Of a stretch of DNA of 64,000 nucleotides, positions 16,427-24,991 are shown one piece after another (position 1 is the stretch's first letter; each line of letters starts with the position of its first letter). The DNA is from Pseudomonadota bacterium (GTDB taxonomy: Bacteria > Pseudomonadota > Gammaproteobacteria > Steroidobacterales > Steroidobacteraceae): the NCBI GenBank assembly GCA_021777555.1, contig JAJYDK010000002.1:124001-188000 (forward strand). Reading direction: 5' to 3'. Made by a program: the position numbers and the translations under genes. The notes beneath the pieces are model-generated. The model was not told the DNA's origin. It made no database searches and saw only the letters and a program-made list of their open reading frames with translations.

Positions 16427-19063
16427 CTATCCGGACAGGTCACCGCCGATGGAAGCGCGCCGGCGCCACGCTTTCTCGAGCTCCACGGCCGCGACCACGA
16501 TCAGCGCCGGGATCAGGCAGAGTCCGAGCTGCGTGGCGCTGAGCGCCACGGTGGCAAAGAGTGGGTGCAGCGCGGGCAGGTACACCACGGTCAACTGCAG
16601 CGCGGCCGAACCGAGTGCCGTGAGGAACAGTGCCGGGTTGCCCGGCGTTTCCAGGGAGAATAGGGACACACGCTCGGAGCGGATGGCGAGCACGTGACCG
16701 ATCTGCGTGAAGCACAGGGCGGTGAATGCCGCGGTGCGCCAGGCCTCGGACCCGGTATGCACGTCCCAGGCTTCGAGGGCCAGGATGAGCCCCGCCATGA
16801 GGATCCCGATGAGCAGGGCGTGCATCCCGAGACCGCGCGCAAACAGGCTTTCCGCCGGTGGGCGGGGCGGCCGGCTCATCAGGTCCGGCTCGGCGGGCTC
16901 GGAGGTCAGGGCAATGCCGGGCAGGCTGTCGGTCACGAGATTGATCCACAGGATCTGGATGGGCAGCATCGGGATCGGCAGGCCGAGCAGCGGAGCGAGG
17001 AAGATCGCCCAGACTTCGCCCGAATTCGTCGTCAGGATGTAGCGGAGGAATTTGCGCAGATTGTCGTAGATGCGCCGGCCCTCGCGCACCGCGCCGACGA
17101 TGGTCGCGAAGTTGTCATCGAGCAGCACCATGGCGCTCGCCTCCTTGGCCACGTCGGCGCCGGTGATGCCCATGGCGACGCCGATGTCCGCCCGCTGCAG
17201 GGCCGGCGCGTCATTGACCCCATCGCCGGTCATCGCCACGATCTCGCCGCCCCTTTGCAGGGCCATCACGATGCGCACCTTCTGTTCCGGTGCGACTCGG
17301 GCATAGACGCGCACCTCGCGCACCCGCTCCGCAAGAGCAGGGTCGCCGAGGGCGGCGAGCGCTGTACCGGTGAGGATCTCGCCGCCTTCGGCGAGAATCC
17401 CGATCCGCTGCGCGATGGCGCGCGCGGTCATCGGATGATCGCCCGTGATCATGACCGGCACGATGCCGGCCGCATGACAGGTTTCGACCGCCTCCCGCGC
17501 CTGCGGTCGCGGCGGGTCGAGCAAGCCCACCAGGGCGAGAAAGGTCAGGTCGGTTTCCAGCTCCTCATCGGAGGGCTGCGCTCCAGCGGCCCAGCGGCGC
17601 ATCGCAAACCCGAGAACACGCATGCCCTCGCGCGCCATGGCGTCCGCTGTCCGCAGAAGGGCGTCCCGATGGGCCGGCTGCGTGGCACCGTGGATCAGCT
17701 CGCTGCGGCAGAGCGGGATGAGCATCTCGGCGGCCCCTTTGGTGAATGACACGTAGCCTCCCTCTGGGCAGCGATGCACCGTGGTCATTCGCTTGCGGTG
17801 CGCGTCAAACGGGAGTTCCGCCACTCGAGGGGCATCGCGCTCTGCCGCATCGCGGGCGAGACCCATGTGATGCGCCGCCAGGAGCAGCGCGACCTCCGTG
17901 GGGTCGCCGTACGGCTTTCCAGAGGCGTCGAGGTTGGCGTCGTGGCTGATCGCCATGGCCAGAAGAAGCGGCTTGCAGGTGGTGCCCGAGCCGGAGGGGG
18001 TCTGCATCGAGCCGTCGCAGTAGTAGGATTCGACGCGCATCCGGCTCGTCGTCAGGGTGCCGGTTTTGTCGGAACAGATGTAGGTCACCGAGCCGAGTGT
18101 CTCGACCGCGGGCAGGTGCCGCACGAGCGCCCGGCCGAGGGCCATGCGATGGGCCCCCAGTGCGAGTGCGATGCTCACCACGGCGGGCAACGCTTCCGGG
18201 ATGGCGGCCACGGCGAGGCTGAGGGCGGTCAGAAGCATCGGCACCGCCGGCTCGCCACGGAGAATGCCCGCGATGAACACCAGGACGCAGATCAGCATGA
18301 CGAGGACGGCCAACTGACGGCCCAATGCGTCCAGGCGCCGCTGCAGAGGGGTCTTGGGGCGCTGGTGCTCGACGAGGAGCGAGGCAATGCGTCCGATCTC
18401 GGTGCGCATGCCGGTGGCGACGACCACCCCGATGCCGCGCCCGGCGGAGATCGTCGTGCCCTTGAATGCCATGTTGGTGCGGTCGCCCAGCGTGGCTTCC
18501 CGATCGACCGGCGCCACGGTCTTGTCCACAGGAACCGATTCCCCGGTGAGCGCCGCCTCGTTGACGCGCAGTCCGGCGGCTTCCATCAGGCGCACGTCGG
18601 CCGGAGCAATGTCGCCCGCCTCGAGGATGAGGACATCGCCCGGGACCAGATCCGCCGCCGGGATGACTTCAGGCTTTCCCGCACGCAGCGCCTTGCTGGT
18701 CGGCGCCGCCATCTTGCGCAGTGTCGCCATGGCCCGTTCCGCCCGTATCGCCTGGAACGTTCCGAGGGCCGCATTCAGCAATACCACCGCCAGGATCACG
18801 ATCACGTCCGAAATCTCGCCGATCAGTCCGGAGACGACCGCGGCGCCGATGAGCACCAGGATCGTCACATCCGCGAACTGCGCGGCGAGCAGCTGCGCCG
18901 CGGAGCGCCGCTTCGGCTCCGCGAGGACATTGGCGCCCTGCAGGCGGCGCCGGGCGGCGGCCTGCGCGGCGCTCAAGCCTCCCGGTGCGCTTTCGAGCGC
19001 GGCGATCACGTCCGCGACGCTCTGGTGGTGCCAGAGAAAGCCTTGAGGAAGGTCATTGGTCAC
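16427..19063 (-). CDS. P-type cation-transporting ATPase (P2-type, Ca2+/Mn2+-like)
   Basis: An 878-residue membrane pump of normal length for bacterial P2 ATPases. Visible motifs are the N-terminal cation-ATPase domain, TGES (173-176) of the actuator, PEALP (289-293) in helix 4, the phosphorylated Asp332 in DKTGTLT, and TGDGVNDAPAL of the hinge. PEALP in place of PEGLP is common in the calcium/manganese-type bacterial subgroup. GTG start. Cation specificity cannot be fixed by eye; heavy-metal CPx motifs are absent, so it is not a copper or zinc/cadmium P1B pump. Confidence 0.93.
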   Translation of the reverse strand: MTNDLPQGFLWHHQSVADVIAALESAPGGLSAAQAAARRRLQGANVLAEPKRRSAAQLLAAQFADVTILVLIGAAVVSGLIGEISDVIVILAVVLLNAALGTFQAIRAERAMATLRKMAAPTSKALRAGKPEVIPAADLVPGDVLILEAGDIAPADVRLMEAAGLRVNEAALTGESVPVDKTVAPVDREATLGDRTNMAFKGTTISAGRGIGVVVATGMRTEIGRIASLLVEHQRPKTPLQRRLDALGRQLAVLVMLICVLVFIAGILRGEPAVPMLLTALSLAVAAIPEALPAVVSIALALGAHRMALGRALVRHLPAVETLGSVTYICSDKTGTLTTSRMRVESYYCDGSMQTPSGSGTTCKPLLLAMAISHDANLDASGKPYGDPTEVALLLAAHHMGLARDAAERDAPRVAELPFDAHRKRMTTVHRCPEGGYVSFTKGAAEMLIPLCRSELIHGATQPAHRDALLRTADAMAREGMRVLGFAMRRWAAGAQPSDEELETDLTFLALVGLLDPPRPQAREAVETCHAAGIVPVMITGDHPMTARAIAQRIGILAEGGEILTGTALAALGDPALAERVREVRVYARVAPEQKVRIVMALQRGGEIVAMTGDGVNDAPALQRADIGVAMGITGADVAKEASAMVLLDDNFATIVGAVREGRRIYDNLRKFLRYILTTNSGEVWAIFLAPLLGLPIPMLPIQILWINLVTDSLPGIALTSEPAEPDLMSRPPRPPAESLFARGLGMHALLIGILMAGLILALEAWDVHTGSEAWRTAAFTALCFTQIGHVLAIRSERVSLFSLETPGNPALFLTALGSAALQLTVVYLPALHPLFATVALSATQLGLCLIPALIVVAAVELEKAWRRRASIGGDLSG

Positions 19064-19207
19064 CCAAGCCTTGTCGCAGTGAGGCCGGACCGCCGCAAGT
19101 CGTTACTTTCCCCGAGGCTCGGTATACCTACGGATGGACAGCGTTGGTGGGGCGGGGCAATTTGACGGCACAGGGCCTCATCGATCCACGCGCAGAGTGA
19201 TCGCGAT

Positions 19208-19810
19208 ATGAGTCAGATGTTCGGCACAGATGGGTTCCAGGTCGCCCGTTGGCGCAGACGGGTCTCGTTCGCGGTGGCGCTGATGTTGCCGCTCCTGCTG
19301 GCGCTCACGGGTTGTGAGACCCTGCAGGTGGGCAGTGATTACGATCGCACCACGACGTTTGCGACCTATCACACCTTTACCTGGCTGCCGCGAGACAACT
19401 ACGGCATCGCCAACCCGTTGGTGATCGAGCAGACGCGCGACGCCATAGAAAGCGCGCTCGAGCAGAAAGGCTATCGGTACGTGGCGGAGGCGGGGCAGGC
19501 GGATTTCGCGGTCGATTTCACCCTGGGCTCGCACGAGCGAGTGGATGTACGCACTTATCCCAGGCCCTATGGGGGGCCGTGGGTCTGGTACGGACCACGC
19601 TGGTGGGGGTACCCCTATTGGGGAACCGGCGTCGATGTGTATCGATATCGGGAGGGAATCCTCGCGGTCGACGTGTTCAATGCCAGGACCCATCGGCCGG
19701 TCTGGCATGGCTGGGCCAAGAAGCCCCTTTCCCGGGAGGACATGGCGCACTCCGCCGAGCCCATACGCAAAGCGGTCGAGGCGGTTTTGGCACGCTTTCC
19801 TCCGGGTTGA
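19208..19810 (+). CDS. DUF4136 family lipoprotein
   Basis: A 200-residue lipoprotein. The lipobox is LLALTGC (Cys about residue 36), followed by SDYDRTTTFATYHTFTWLP and a C-terminal IRKAVEAVLARFPP, the typical start and end of DUF4136 proteins. A Trp/Tyr/Gly-rich middle (PWVWYGPRWWGYPYWG) is also common in this family. Probably located at the outer membrane; role unknown. Confidence 0.85.
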   Translation: MSQMFGTDGFQVARWRRRVSFAVALMLPLLLALTGCETLQVGSDYDRTTTFATYHTFTWLPRDNYGIANPLVIEQTRDAIESALEQKGYRYVAEAGQADFAVDFTLGSHERVDVRTYPRPYGGPWVWYGPRWWGYPYWGTGVDVYRYREGILAVDVFNARTHRPVWHGWAKKPLSREDMAHSAEPIRKAVEAVLARFPPG

Positions 19811-19867
19811 GTCCCGCTTGCGGGTGCATCGATAACCGCACGGCGTTCACGTAGGACGCAGCGGAGC

Positions 19868-20446
19868 ATGCAAAGACAGTCAAACAGTGCCAGGGCGTTG
19901 TCGCGCAAGGGCGCACAGGCTCTGGAGAGCGGTTTCGAGCGTCTGCTCTTTGGAGCCCGCTGGCTCCTTGCCCCGATCTATGCGGGGATGGCGCTTGCAC
20001 TCGGGGCGATCGTCGTCGTATTCGTCCGAGCCCTGTTCGATGAGCTCGAGCATCTGGGAACCCTCACGGGCGAGCACGCCATCCTTCTCGCCCTGACGCT
20101 CATCGATCTGTCGCTCGCCGGAAACCTGCTTCTGGTGGTGATGTTTGCGGGCTACGAGAGTTTCGTCTCGCGACTGCATATCAGCAACCACGTGGATCGG
20201 CCGATCTGGCTCGGCACCATCGACTTCGCGGACCTGAAGCTCAAGGTCATTGCCTCCATCGTGGCGATCAGCGCAATCTCGCTGCTCAGATCCTTCCTCC
20301 TGCTCGGCGATCCGGCGGCCGTCGTGTATCCCAGGCGGCTTTTCTGGATGGTCGTCATCCAGTTGACGTTCGTCGTGTCCGGAGTGCTCCTCGCCACGAT
20401 GGATTGGATTTGCCCGCGCAACCGGCGCCGTGACCCGGGCTCGTGA
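19868..20446 (+). CDS. UPF0114 (YqhA-like) membrane protein
   Basis: A 192-residue inner-membrane protein with about four helices. FERLLFGARWLLAPIYAGMALALG and DLSLAGNLLLVVMFAGYESFVSRL are characteristic of the UPF0114/YqhA family, as is the later DLKLKVIASIVAISAISLL. Function of the family is not established. It follows the DUF4136 gene by 57 bases and may be cotranscribed. Confidence 0.88.
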   Translation: MQRQSNSARALSRKGAQALESGFERLLFGARWLLAPIYAGMALALGAIVVVFVRALFDELEHLGTLTGEHAILLALTLIDLSLAGNLLLVVMFAGYESFVSRLHISNHVDRPIWLGTIDFADLKLKVIASIVAISAISLLRSFLLLGDPAAVVYPRRLFWMVVIQLTFVVSGVLLATMDWICPRNRRRDPGS

Positions 20447-20503
20447 ATCCCCGGGGCGCGAGCCCGTCCCGGGGAGATGCGCGCGTCCGGAACGCCGAGC
20501 GAA

Positions 20504-20788
20504 TCAACTTCGATTCTTTCTTTTGGAGCGGGCACGCAGCCTTGACATGACGGTGCGTCTCAGGGGCGGTATGTCGAGGGCGATGAACAGGCCGCCCAAG
20601 GGAATCATCCAGAAGCCGAGGATCGGTAACAGTCCGAAGAGTCCGGCGACGATGAGCAGCAGCCCGAGCACACTGCGGATGCCGGGAGGGAGCTTGCGAT
20701 CCGCCCAGATGACGATTCGATGCATCCAGGCGGTGATGCGTCCCCGCGCGAGACCGCTCCGGGGGTGTCGCCGGCCCTCGTGGGGCAC
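20504..20788 (-). CDS. Small predicted membrane protein
   Basis: About 94 residues if the GTG at 20786-20788 is used; an ATG start near 20725 would give about 73. One or two hydrophobic helices (SVLGLLLIVAGLFGLLPILGFWMIPLGGLFI) lie between a basic N-terminus and a very basic tail (RRTVMSRLRARSKRKNRS). No family recognised with certainty. It overlaps no other gene, and its hydropathy pattern is that of a real inner-membrane protein. Confidence 0.6.
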   Translation of the reverse strand: MPHEGRRHPRSGLARGRITAWMHRIVIWADRKLPPGIRSVLGLLLIVAGLFGLLPILGFWMIPLGGLFIALDIPPLRRTVMSRLRARSKRKNRS

Positions 20789-20930
20789 CGTGAGTCCTCC
20801 AGGGAAAACGATCGAGCCGATTCGAGGTTAAGGAGGCATGCCGCGCGCGGGTATCGGGGGAAATACCCACCGTCTGGGGTCTCGCCCGTGGTGCGGGGCG
20901 GTTCAGCCCGTTCGCCGCCGGCCCATTCGA

Positions 20931-22142
20931 TCAGGAGGCGGACGCCTGGGTAAGAGAGCTCGCCAGGGCCCGTTTGAAGGGCCGGACCCGATCCCCGATG
21001 CGCACCAGCGCCTGGCGCGCGAGGCGGGCCGGCAGTCGCTCGTCGGTGTAGAGGCCCACGAGGGCGTTGGTTGCGCCATAGAGCGGCAGCGTGGCGCGCC
21101 GGTGGCCTCGCTCGTAAGGGGCGAGAACGGCGGGGGCGCCGATGTCACGGCGGTCGAACGCGGCCCGGTCGATCTCGCGGGCGAGCCGCACCGCGCCGCG
21201 CAATCCCAGATTGAATCCATGGGCGGTGACGGGGTGCATCCCGACCGCCGCATCTCCCACCAGCGCAAATCGCGGTCCGGTGAAGCGATCCGCCAGCACG
21301 GCCACGAGCGGATAGGCGAACACCTCGCCCGTGCGCCGCATCCATCCCATCCGACTCCCGTAGCGACGCTCGACTTCGATGTCGAAGTCCATGGCGTCGA
21401 GCTCCTGCAGCCTCCGGGCCTCGCTCCCGGGGAGCGTGATCACGGCGGAGGAGCGGTTGCCCCTCAAGGGCAGCAGCGCCAGCGTCTGTCCGTGATCGAA
21501 CCACTCCGAGGCGACCTCCCCGTGGGGCTTTTCGTGCTCCATGCGGCATACCAGCATGGTCTTGCCGAAGTCCCGGGAGCGGGCCGGGATGCCCGCCATG
21601 CGGCGGACCTCGGAGAAACGGCTGTCCGCCGCCACCAGCAGGGGCGCGCGAAGGACTTGCCGGTCCGAGAGCGTCACCCGGACCCCGGCAGGTTCCCATC
21701 GCGCCTCCGACACGGAGGTGTCGGCGAGGAGCGTGACGTGATCCATCCGCCGCACCGCCTCGCAGGCGGCGCGGCGGATCAGGTGGTTCGGAACGAGATA
21801 GCCGAGCTCGCCCGCACCGCCGTCGAGGTGATCGATGCGCATGCAGCGCGCGGAGGCGCCGTTGAAGACCCGGACATCGGTGATCCGCGAGACCTCATCC
21901 GCTGCGATCCCCGGCCAGATGCGCAAGTTCTTGAGGGATTGCACGGAAGCGTGTGTGAGTGCGATCTCCCGGCCGTCGAAGGCGGGATCGCAGAGGCTCT
22001 CGAGCGGCTGACGGTCGATGAGTGCGACGCTAAGGCGGCGGTTCTCGAGGGCCGCCGCCAGGCACAGGCCGGCCGGGCCGGCGCCTGCGATCACGATATC
22101 GAAGCGCCGCTCAGAGCCTTCTGGCCTCACGAGTTCGGACAT
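20931..22142 (-). CDS. UbiH/UbiF/UbiM/COQ6-type FAD-dependent hydroxylase
   Basis: A 403-residue flavoprotein monooxygenase. Residues 14-40 form the ADP-binding fold (IVIAGAGPAGLCLAAALE), DGREIALTH follows near residue 56, and the second FAD motif is FALVGDAAVGMHPVTAHGFNLGL near 290. The VTAHGFNLGL variant recalls UbiM-type enzymes. These proteins hydroxylate the ring of ubiquinone precursors or related aromatic prenyl compounds. It starts one base after the radical SAM stop and is the last gene of the nine-gene operon. It may serve ubiquinone synthesis or tailor the cluster's product; if O2-dependent, its place under FNR control is noteworthy. Confidence 0.88.
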   Translation of the reverse strand: MSELVRPEGSERRFDIVIAGAGPAGLCLAAALENRRLSVALIDRQPLESLCDPAFDGREIALTHASVQSLKNLRIWPGIAADEVSRITDVRVFNGASARCMRIDHLDGGAGELGYLVPNHLIRRAACEAVRRMDHVTLLADTSVSEARWEPAGVRVTLSDRQVLRAPLLVAADSRFSEVRRMAGIPARSRDFGKTMLVCRMEHEKPHGEVASEWFDHGQTLALLPLRGNRSSAVITLPGSEARRLQELDAMDFDIEVERRYGSRMGWMRRTGEVFAYPLVAVLADRFTGPRFALVGDAAVGMHPVTAHGFNLGLRGAVRLAREIDRAAFDRRDIGAPAVLAPYERGHRRATLPLYGATNALVGLYTDERLPARLARQALVRIGDRVRPFKRALASSLTQASAS

Positions 22143-22143
22143 G

Positions 22144-24012
22144 TCACCGCACGGAGTCGGACAGGGCGAACTGGAAGGGCCAGGCGTTGAGGGAGATCAG
22201 CCCGTGAAGCGCGCCGGCCTCGATCGAGACCTGATCCGCGAAATGCGTCAATCGGCGCAGCAGCCGCTGCAGCCGCGGTACGTCGGCGGCATGGATTTCC
22301 TCGAAACGAAGCGTGATTCTGCCGGGTGTGTCGTTGAGGTAGGCGCGCAGATGCCTCGCGGTGCGCCTTACGCGGGCCGGGACGGCCCGCAGGGAGAGCG
22401 CCAGTGCCGGCGTTCCGTGATCGCTCGCGCTGTGGCCGACGGTGACTTTGCCCGCGCCGCAGCGTCGCAGGGCCTGCGCGAGGCGTGCGAGGCGGGTGTT
22501 CCATAGCGCCGGAGCCTGCAGCACCGGCTCCACGAGATGCCTTCGGGCGTAATCCTGCATCGACAACCCGACGATCCAGTCCCCGATGGTCGAGGGAATC
22601 TGCCAAGGCTTCGCGAACGGGAAGCTGCGCAGGAAGTGCCAGACGCGAAGCGGACCTCCCCGCAGCACGCCGCGCCAGAGCAGGCGCGCCAGGATGCCGA
22701 GGCTTGTAGCGGCCCCGTATTCCGTTCCACCCGGGGCTCTGCCGAGGAAGCGGTTCTTGTGGCGGATGCGGCCGGCGATCGCCCCGTTCGCGAGCAGCCG
22801 CTCGTACAGGCGGCGATAGCCGCTGAGGAGTTCCTCGCGGGACATGCCGAGGGGCACGACGTTCGTATCCAGCTTGGTGTTGTCGCCGTCGTTGTCCGTG
22901 ACGTGCAGCCGGTTGGCGGCGCGCAGCCGCTCGTAGAGGGGCGTGCGCGGCATGGCATTCAGCAGGCCGATCATCGCCGTCTGGATGCCCGAGCGCAGAA
23001 TGAATTCGTACTGACGCTCGAAGGTGGAGACCGTGTCGTTGTCGAAGCCGATGATGAAGCCGGCCAGCACTTCGATGCCATGCGCGTGGATCCGTCGCAC
23101 CGCCGTGAGCGGGTCCTCGCGCATGTTCTGCAGCTTGTGCGTCTCGCGCAGGCTCGCCTCGTCGGGGGATTCGATGCCGATGAAAGTCCAGGCGAAGTGC
23201 GCCTCCCGAAAGAGGTCCATGAGTTCCTCGTCCTGGGCGAGGTTGAGCGAGGTCTCGGTGCCGAAACTGAAGGAATAGCGGTGTCGCTTCTGGTAGTCGA
23301 TGAGGAATCTGAGCAGGCTCTTGGCGACCTTGAGGTTGCCGATCAGATTGTCATCGACGAAGAAGATCTTCCGCACCCCGTGCTCGCGCAGGATGTCGAG
23401 CTCCCGGCCGATCTGCTCGAGGCTCTTGTGCCGGGGTTTGCGGCCGAACATCACGATGATGTCGCAGAACTCGCACATGTAGGGGCAGCCGCGCGAGAAC
23501 TGCAGGGTCGCGGTTGTGTAGAGCGAGAGCTTCAGCAGATCGAAACGGGGCGTCGGAGAGGTGCGCAGATCGATCGTGTCCTGCTCCCGATAGAGCGCAA
23601 GCGCCGATCCGGCTTCGAAGTCGGCGCAGAAGCGCGGCCAGATCCGCTCCGCTTCGCCGCAGATCACCGCATCGGCCAGGCTTTCGTAGTGCTCCGGGCA
23701 GAGCGAGGCGTAGCTGCCTCCGGCCACCACGAAGTGCCCCCGGCCACGATAGTACTCGAGCAGCTCGCGCTGCCGCGGAAACTGCACGCCCATGCCGCCG
23801 ATGCCGATCAGATCCGCCTCCGGCTCGAGAGGCAGGGGCTCGACGTTCTCATCGACGATGCGGACTTCCCAGTGAGGAGGGCAGAGCGCAGCGAGCGTTG
23901 CGAGGCCAAGCGGTGGATTGACCGCGCGCCGCCCCGACAGCACCTCGCTCACCGCCCAGCGGAAGGTCCAGAAGCTTTCCGGGGACTTGGGATTGATCAA
24001 CAGCAGACGCAT
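22144..24012 (-). CDS. Radical SAM protein with B12-binding-like N-terminus and DUF4070-like C-terminus
   Basis: A 622-residue enzyme. Residues 1-150 form a cobalamin-binding-like Rossmann domain (MRLLLINPKSPESFW...NPPLGLATLAAL), but the DxHxxG cobalamin motif is absent (IVDENVEPL instead). The radical SAM cluster motif is GCPYMCEFC (Cys176, 180, 183), followed by DIIVMFGRKPRHKS, typical of the DUF4070 group that includes hopanoid 2-methylase HpnP. No hopanoid genes are nearby. An FNR box lies 63 bp before the ATG (centre to start). Likely catalyses an oxygen-sensitive methylation or rearrangement within the operon's pathway; exact reaction unknown. Confidence 0.85.
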   Translation of the reverse strand: MRLLLINPKSPESFWTFRWAVSEVLSGRRAVNPPLGLATLAALCPPHWEVRIVDENVEPLPLEPEADLIGIGGMGVQFPRQRELLEYYRGRGHFVVAGGSYASLCPEHYESLADAVICGEAERIWPRFCADFEAGSALALYREQDTIDLRTSPTPRFDLLKLSLYTTATLQFSRGCPYMCEFCDIIVMFGRKPRHKSLEQIGRELDILREHGVRKIFFVDDNLIGNLKVAKSLLRFLIDYQKRHRYSFSFGTETSLNLAQDEELMDLFREAHFAWTFIGIESPDEASLRETHKLQNMREDPLTAVRRIHAHGIEVLAGFIIGFDNDTVSTFERQYEFILRSGIQTAMIGLLNAMPRTPLYERLRAANRLHVTDNDGDNTKLDTNVVPLGMSREELLSGYRRLYERLLANGAIAGRIRHKNRFLGRAPGGTEYGAATSLGILARLLWRGVLRGGPLRVWHFLRSFPFAKPWQIPSTIGDWIVGLSMQDYARRHLVEPVLQAPALWNTRLARLAQALRRCGAGKVTVGHSASDHGTPALALSLRAVPARVRRTARHLRAYLNDTPGRITLRFEEIHAADVPRLQRLLRRLTHFADQVSIEAGALHGLISLNAWPFQFALSDSVR

Positions 24013-24041
24013 GAGGTTCGGGGCTCGAGGTCGGATGCGTC

Positions 24042-24082
24042 AGCCTAGCCCTGCCCAGGGAGGGAGTTTTGATCTCGATCAA
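24042..24082 (-). promoter_or_regulatory. Internal FNR-dependent promoter before the radical SAM gene
   Basis: TTGATCTCGATCAA at 24069-24082 is a perfect FNR/ANR palindrome (TTGAT-N4-ATCAA). On the minus strand a TAGGCT hexamer occupies 24047-24042, its centre 31 bp from the box centre, matching class II FNR activation. A transcript starting near 24035 would have a 23-nt leader before the ATG at 24012. The box overlaps the last codons of the UbiA gene. Activity is predicted, not shown. Confidence 0.72.
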
Positions 24083-24984
24083 ATATGCGGGGCAAGCAGC
24101 GCGAAAACCGCGACGATCGCCAGCTGCGCGAGGGGATAGAGGCTCGCGTGATCGAAGAGCCTCGCGGCCTCGCGATGCTCGTGCGAGCGCATGAGCTGAA
24201 AGCCCGGCCGCAGCAGCAGAACCACGCCCGCCAGGGCGCTCGTCGCCAGATATGGCACGCCGAGCGCAAGGGGTGACATGCGCGGCAGGAACAGGCTGAG
24301 CACAACGGTGAGCGTGAGGGCGAGAGCGACCAGCCTGCCCGCCACGCGCGGTCCGAAGGCGAGCGGGATGGTCGCGGCGCCGACCCGCTTGTCTTCCTCG
24401 ACATCGTTCCAGTCCGCCGGGATGTTCTGCCCGCCGATTTCCCAGCACATGAGCCACGCGAGCAACAACAGCAGGAGCGAGGGCGAGGGGTGCGGAGTGA
24501 CGACGAATACCGCGGCGAGCGGGCCGGCGGACTTGACGAGTCCGCTGACCAGCGTGCGCCAGTAGGTGACCTTGAGCAGCAGGCAGTAGAGCACTTCGAG
24601 CGCGGCCGCGGCGAGCACGATGATCAGGAGGGCGGGGTTCAACAGGTAGGCGCCGAGGAGCGTGAGCGCGTACCAGAACGCGAACCAGGCGATGCCGCTG
24701 CGCATGGAGAGGATGCCTTGCGCGAGCGGATGGCGCATGTCGGATGCCTCGAGCGAATAGCCTGCGTTGATCCCCGCGCCGGCGAACTTCTCCCGGTCGA
24801 TCCTCACGCCGATGAGATCGTTCAGGGCATAGATGGCGGTGTAGCCGGCACCCGCCGTGAGCAGCGAGAGCAGCAGCACCGGCCATGAGGGGAGATGTCC
24901 GAGCCAGAGCAGGGCGACGAAGCCGGGCATGGCGGCATCCACGATGCCGTGCTTCGATCGGGATAGGGCCAGGAATCGCCGCAT
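24079..24984 (-). CDS. UbiA-superfamily prenyltransferase
   Basis: Polytopic membrane protein of 301 residues with eight to nine helices. The first prenyl-diphosphate/Mg site reads ALNDLIGVRIDREKF, where the usual second Asp of NDxxD is Gly. The second site, ADWNDVEEDKRVGAATIP, is a complete DxxDxxxD-type motif. RHPLAQGILS after the first site is the typical RPLasG segment. It transfers an isoprenoid chain to a small acceptor. The ubiG stop is 7 bases upstream with AAGGTGAG between. In ebo-type clusters a UbiA protein (EboC) accompanies a sugar-phosphate cyclase, as here. Confidence 0.9.
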   Translation of the reverse strand: MRRFLALSRSKHGIVDAAMPGFVALLWLGHLPSWPVLLLSLLTAGAGYTAIYALNDLIGVRIDREKFAGAGINAGYSLEASDMRHPLAQGILSMRSGIAWFAFWYALTLLGAYLLNPALLIIVLAAAALEVLYCLLLKVTYWRTLVSGLVKSAGPLAAVFVVTPHPSPSLLLLLLAWLMCWEIGGQNIPADWNDVEEDKRVGAATIPLAFGPRVAGRLVALALTLTVVLSLFLPRMSPLALGVPYLATSALAGVVLLLRPGFQLMRSHEHREAARLFDHASLYPLAQLAIVAVFALLAPHI

Positions 24985-24991
24985 CGGAATC

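Noticed and set aside
22537-24048. 503-codon plus-strand frame opposite the radical SAM gene
   Set aside because: No domain recognised; the minus strand has complete radical SAM motifs.
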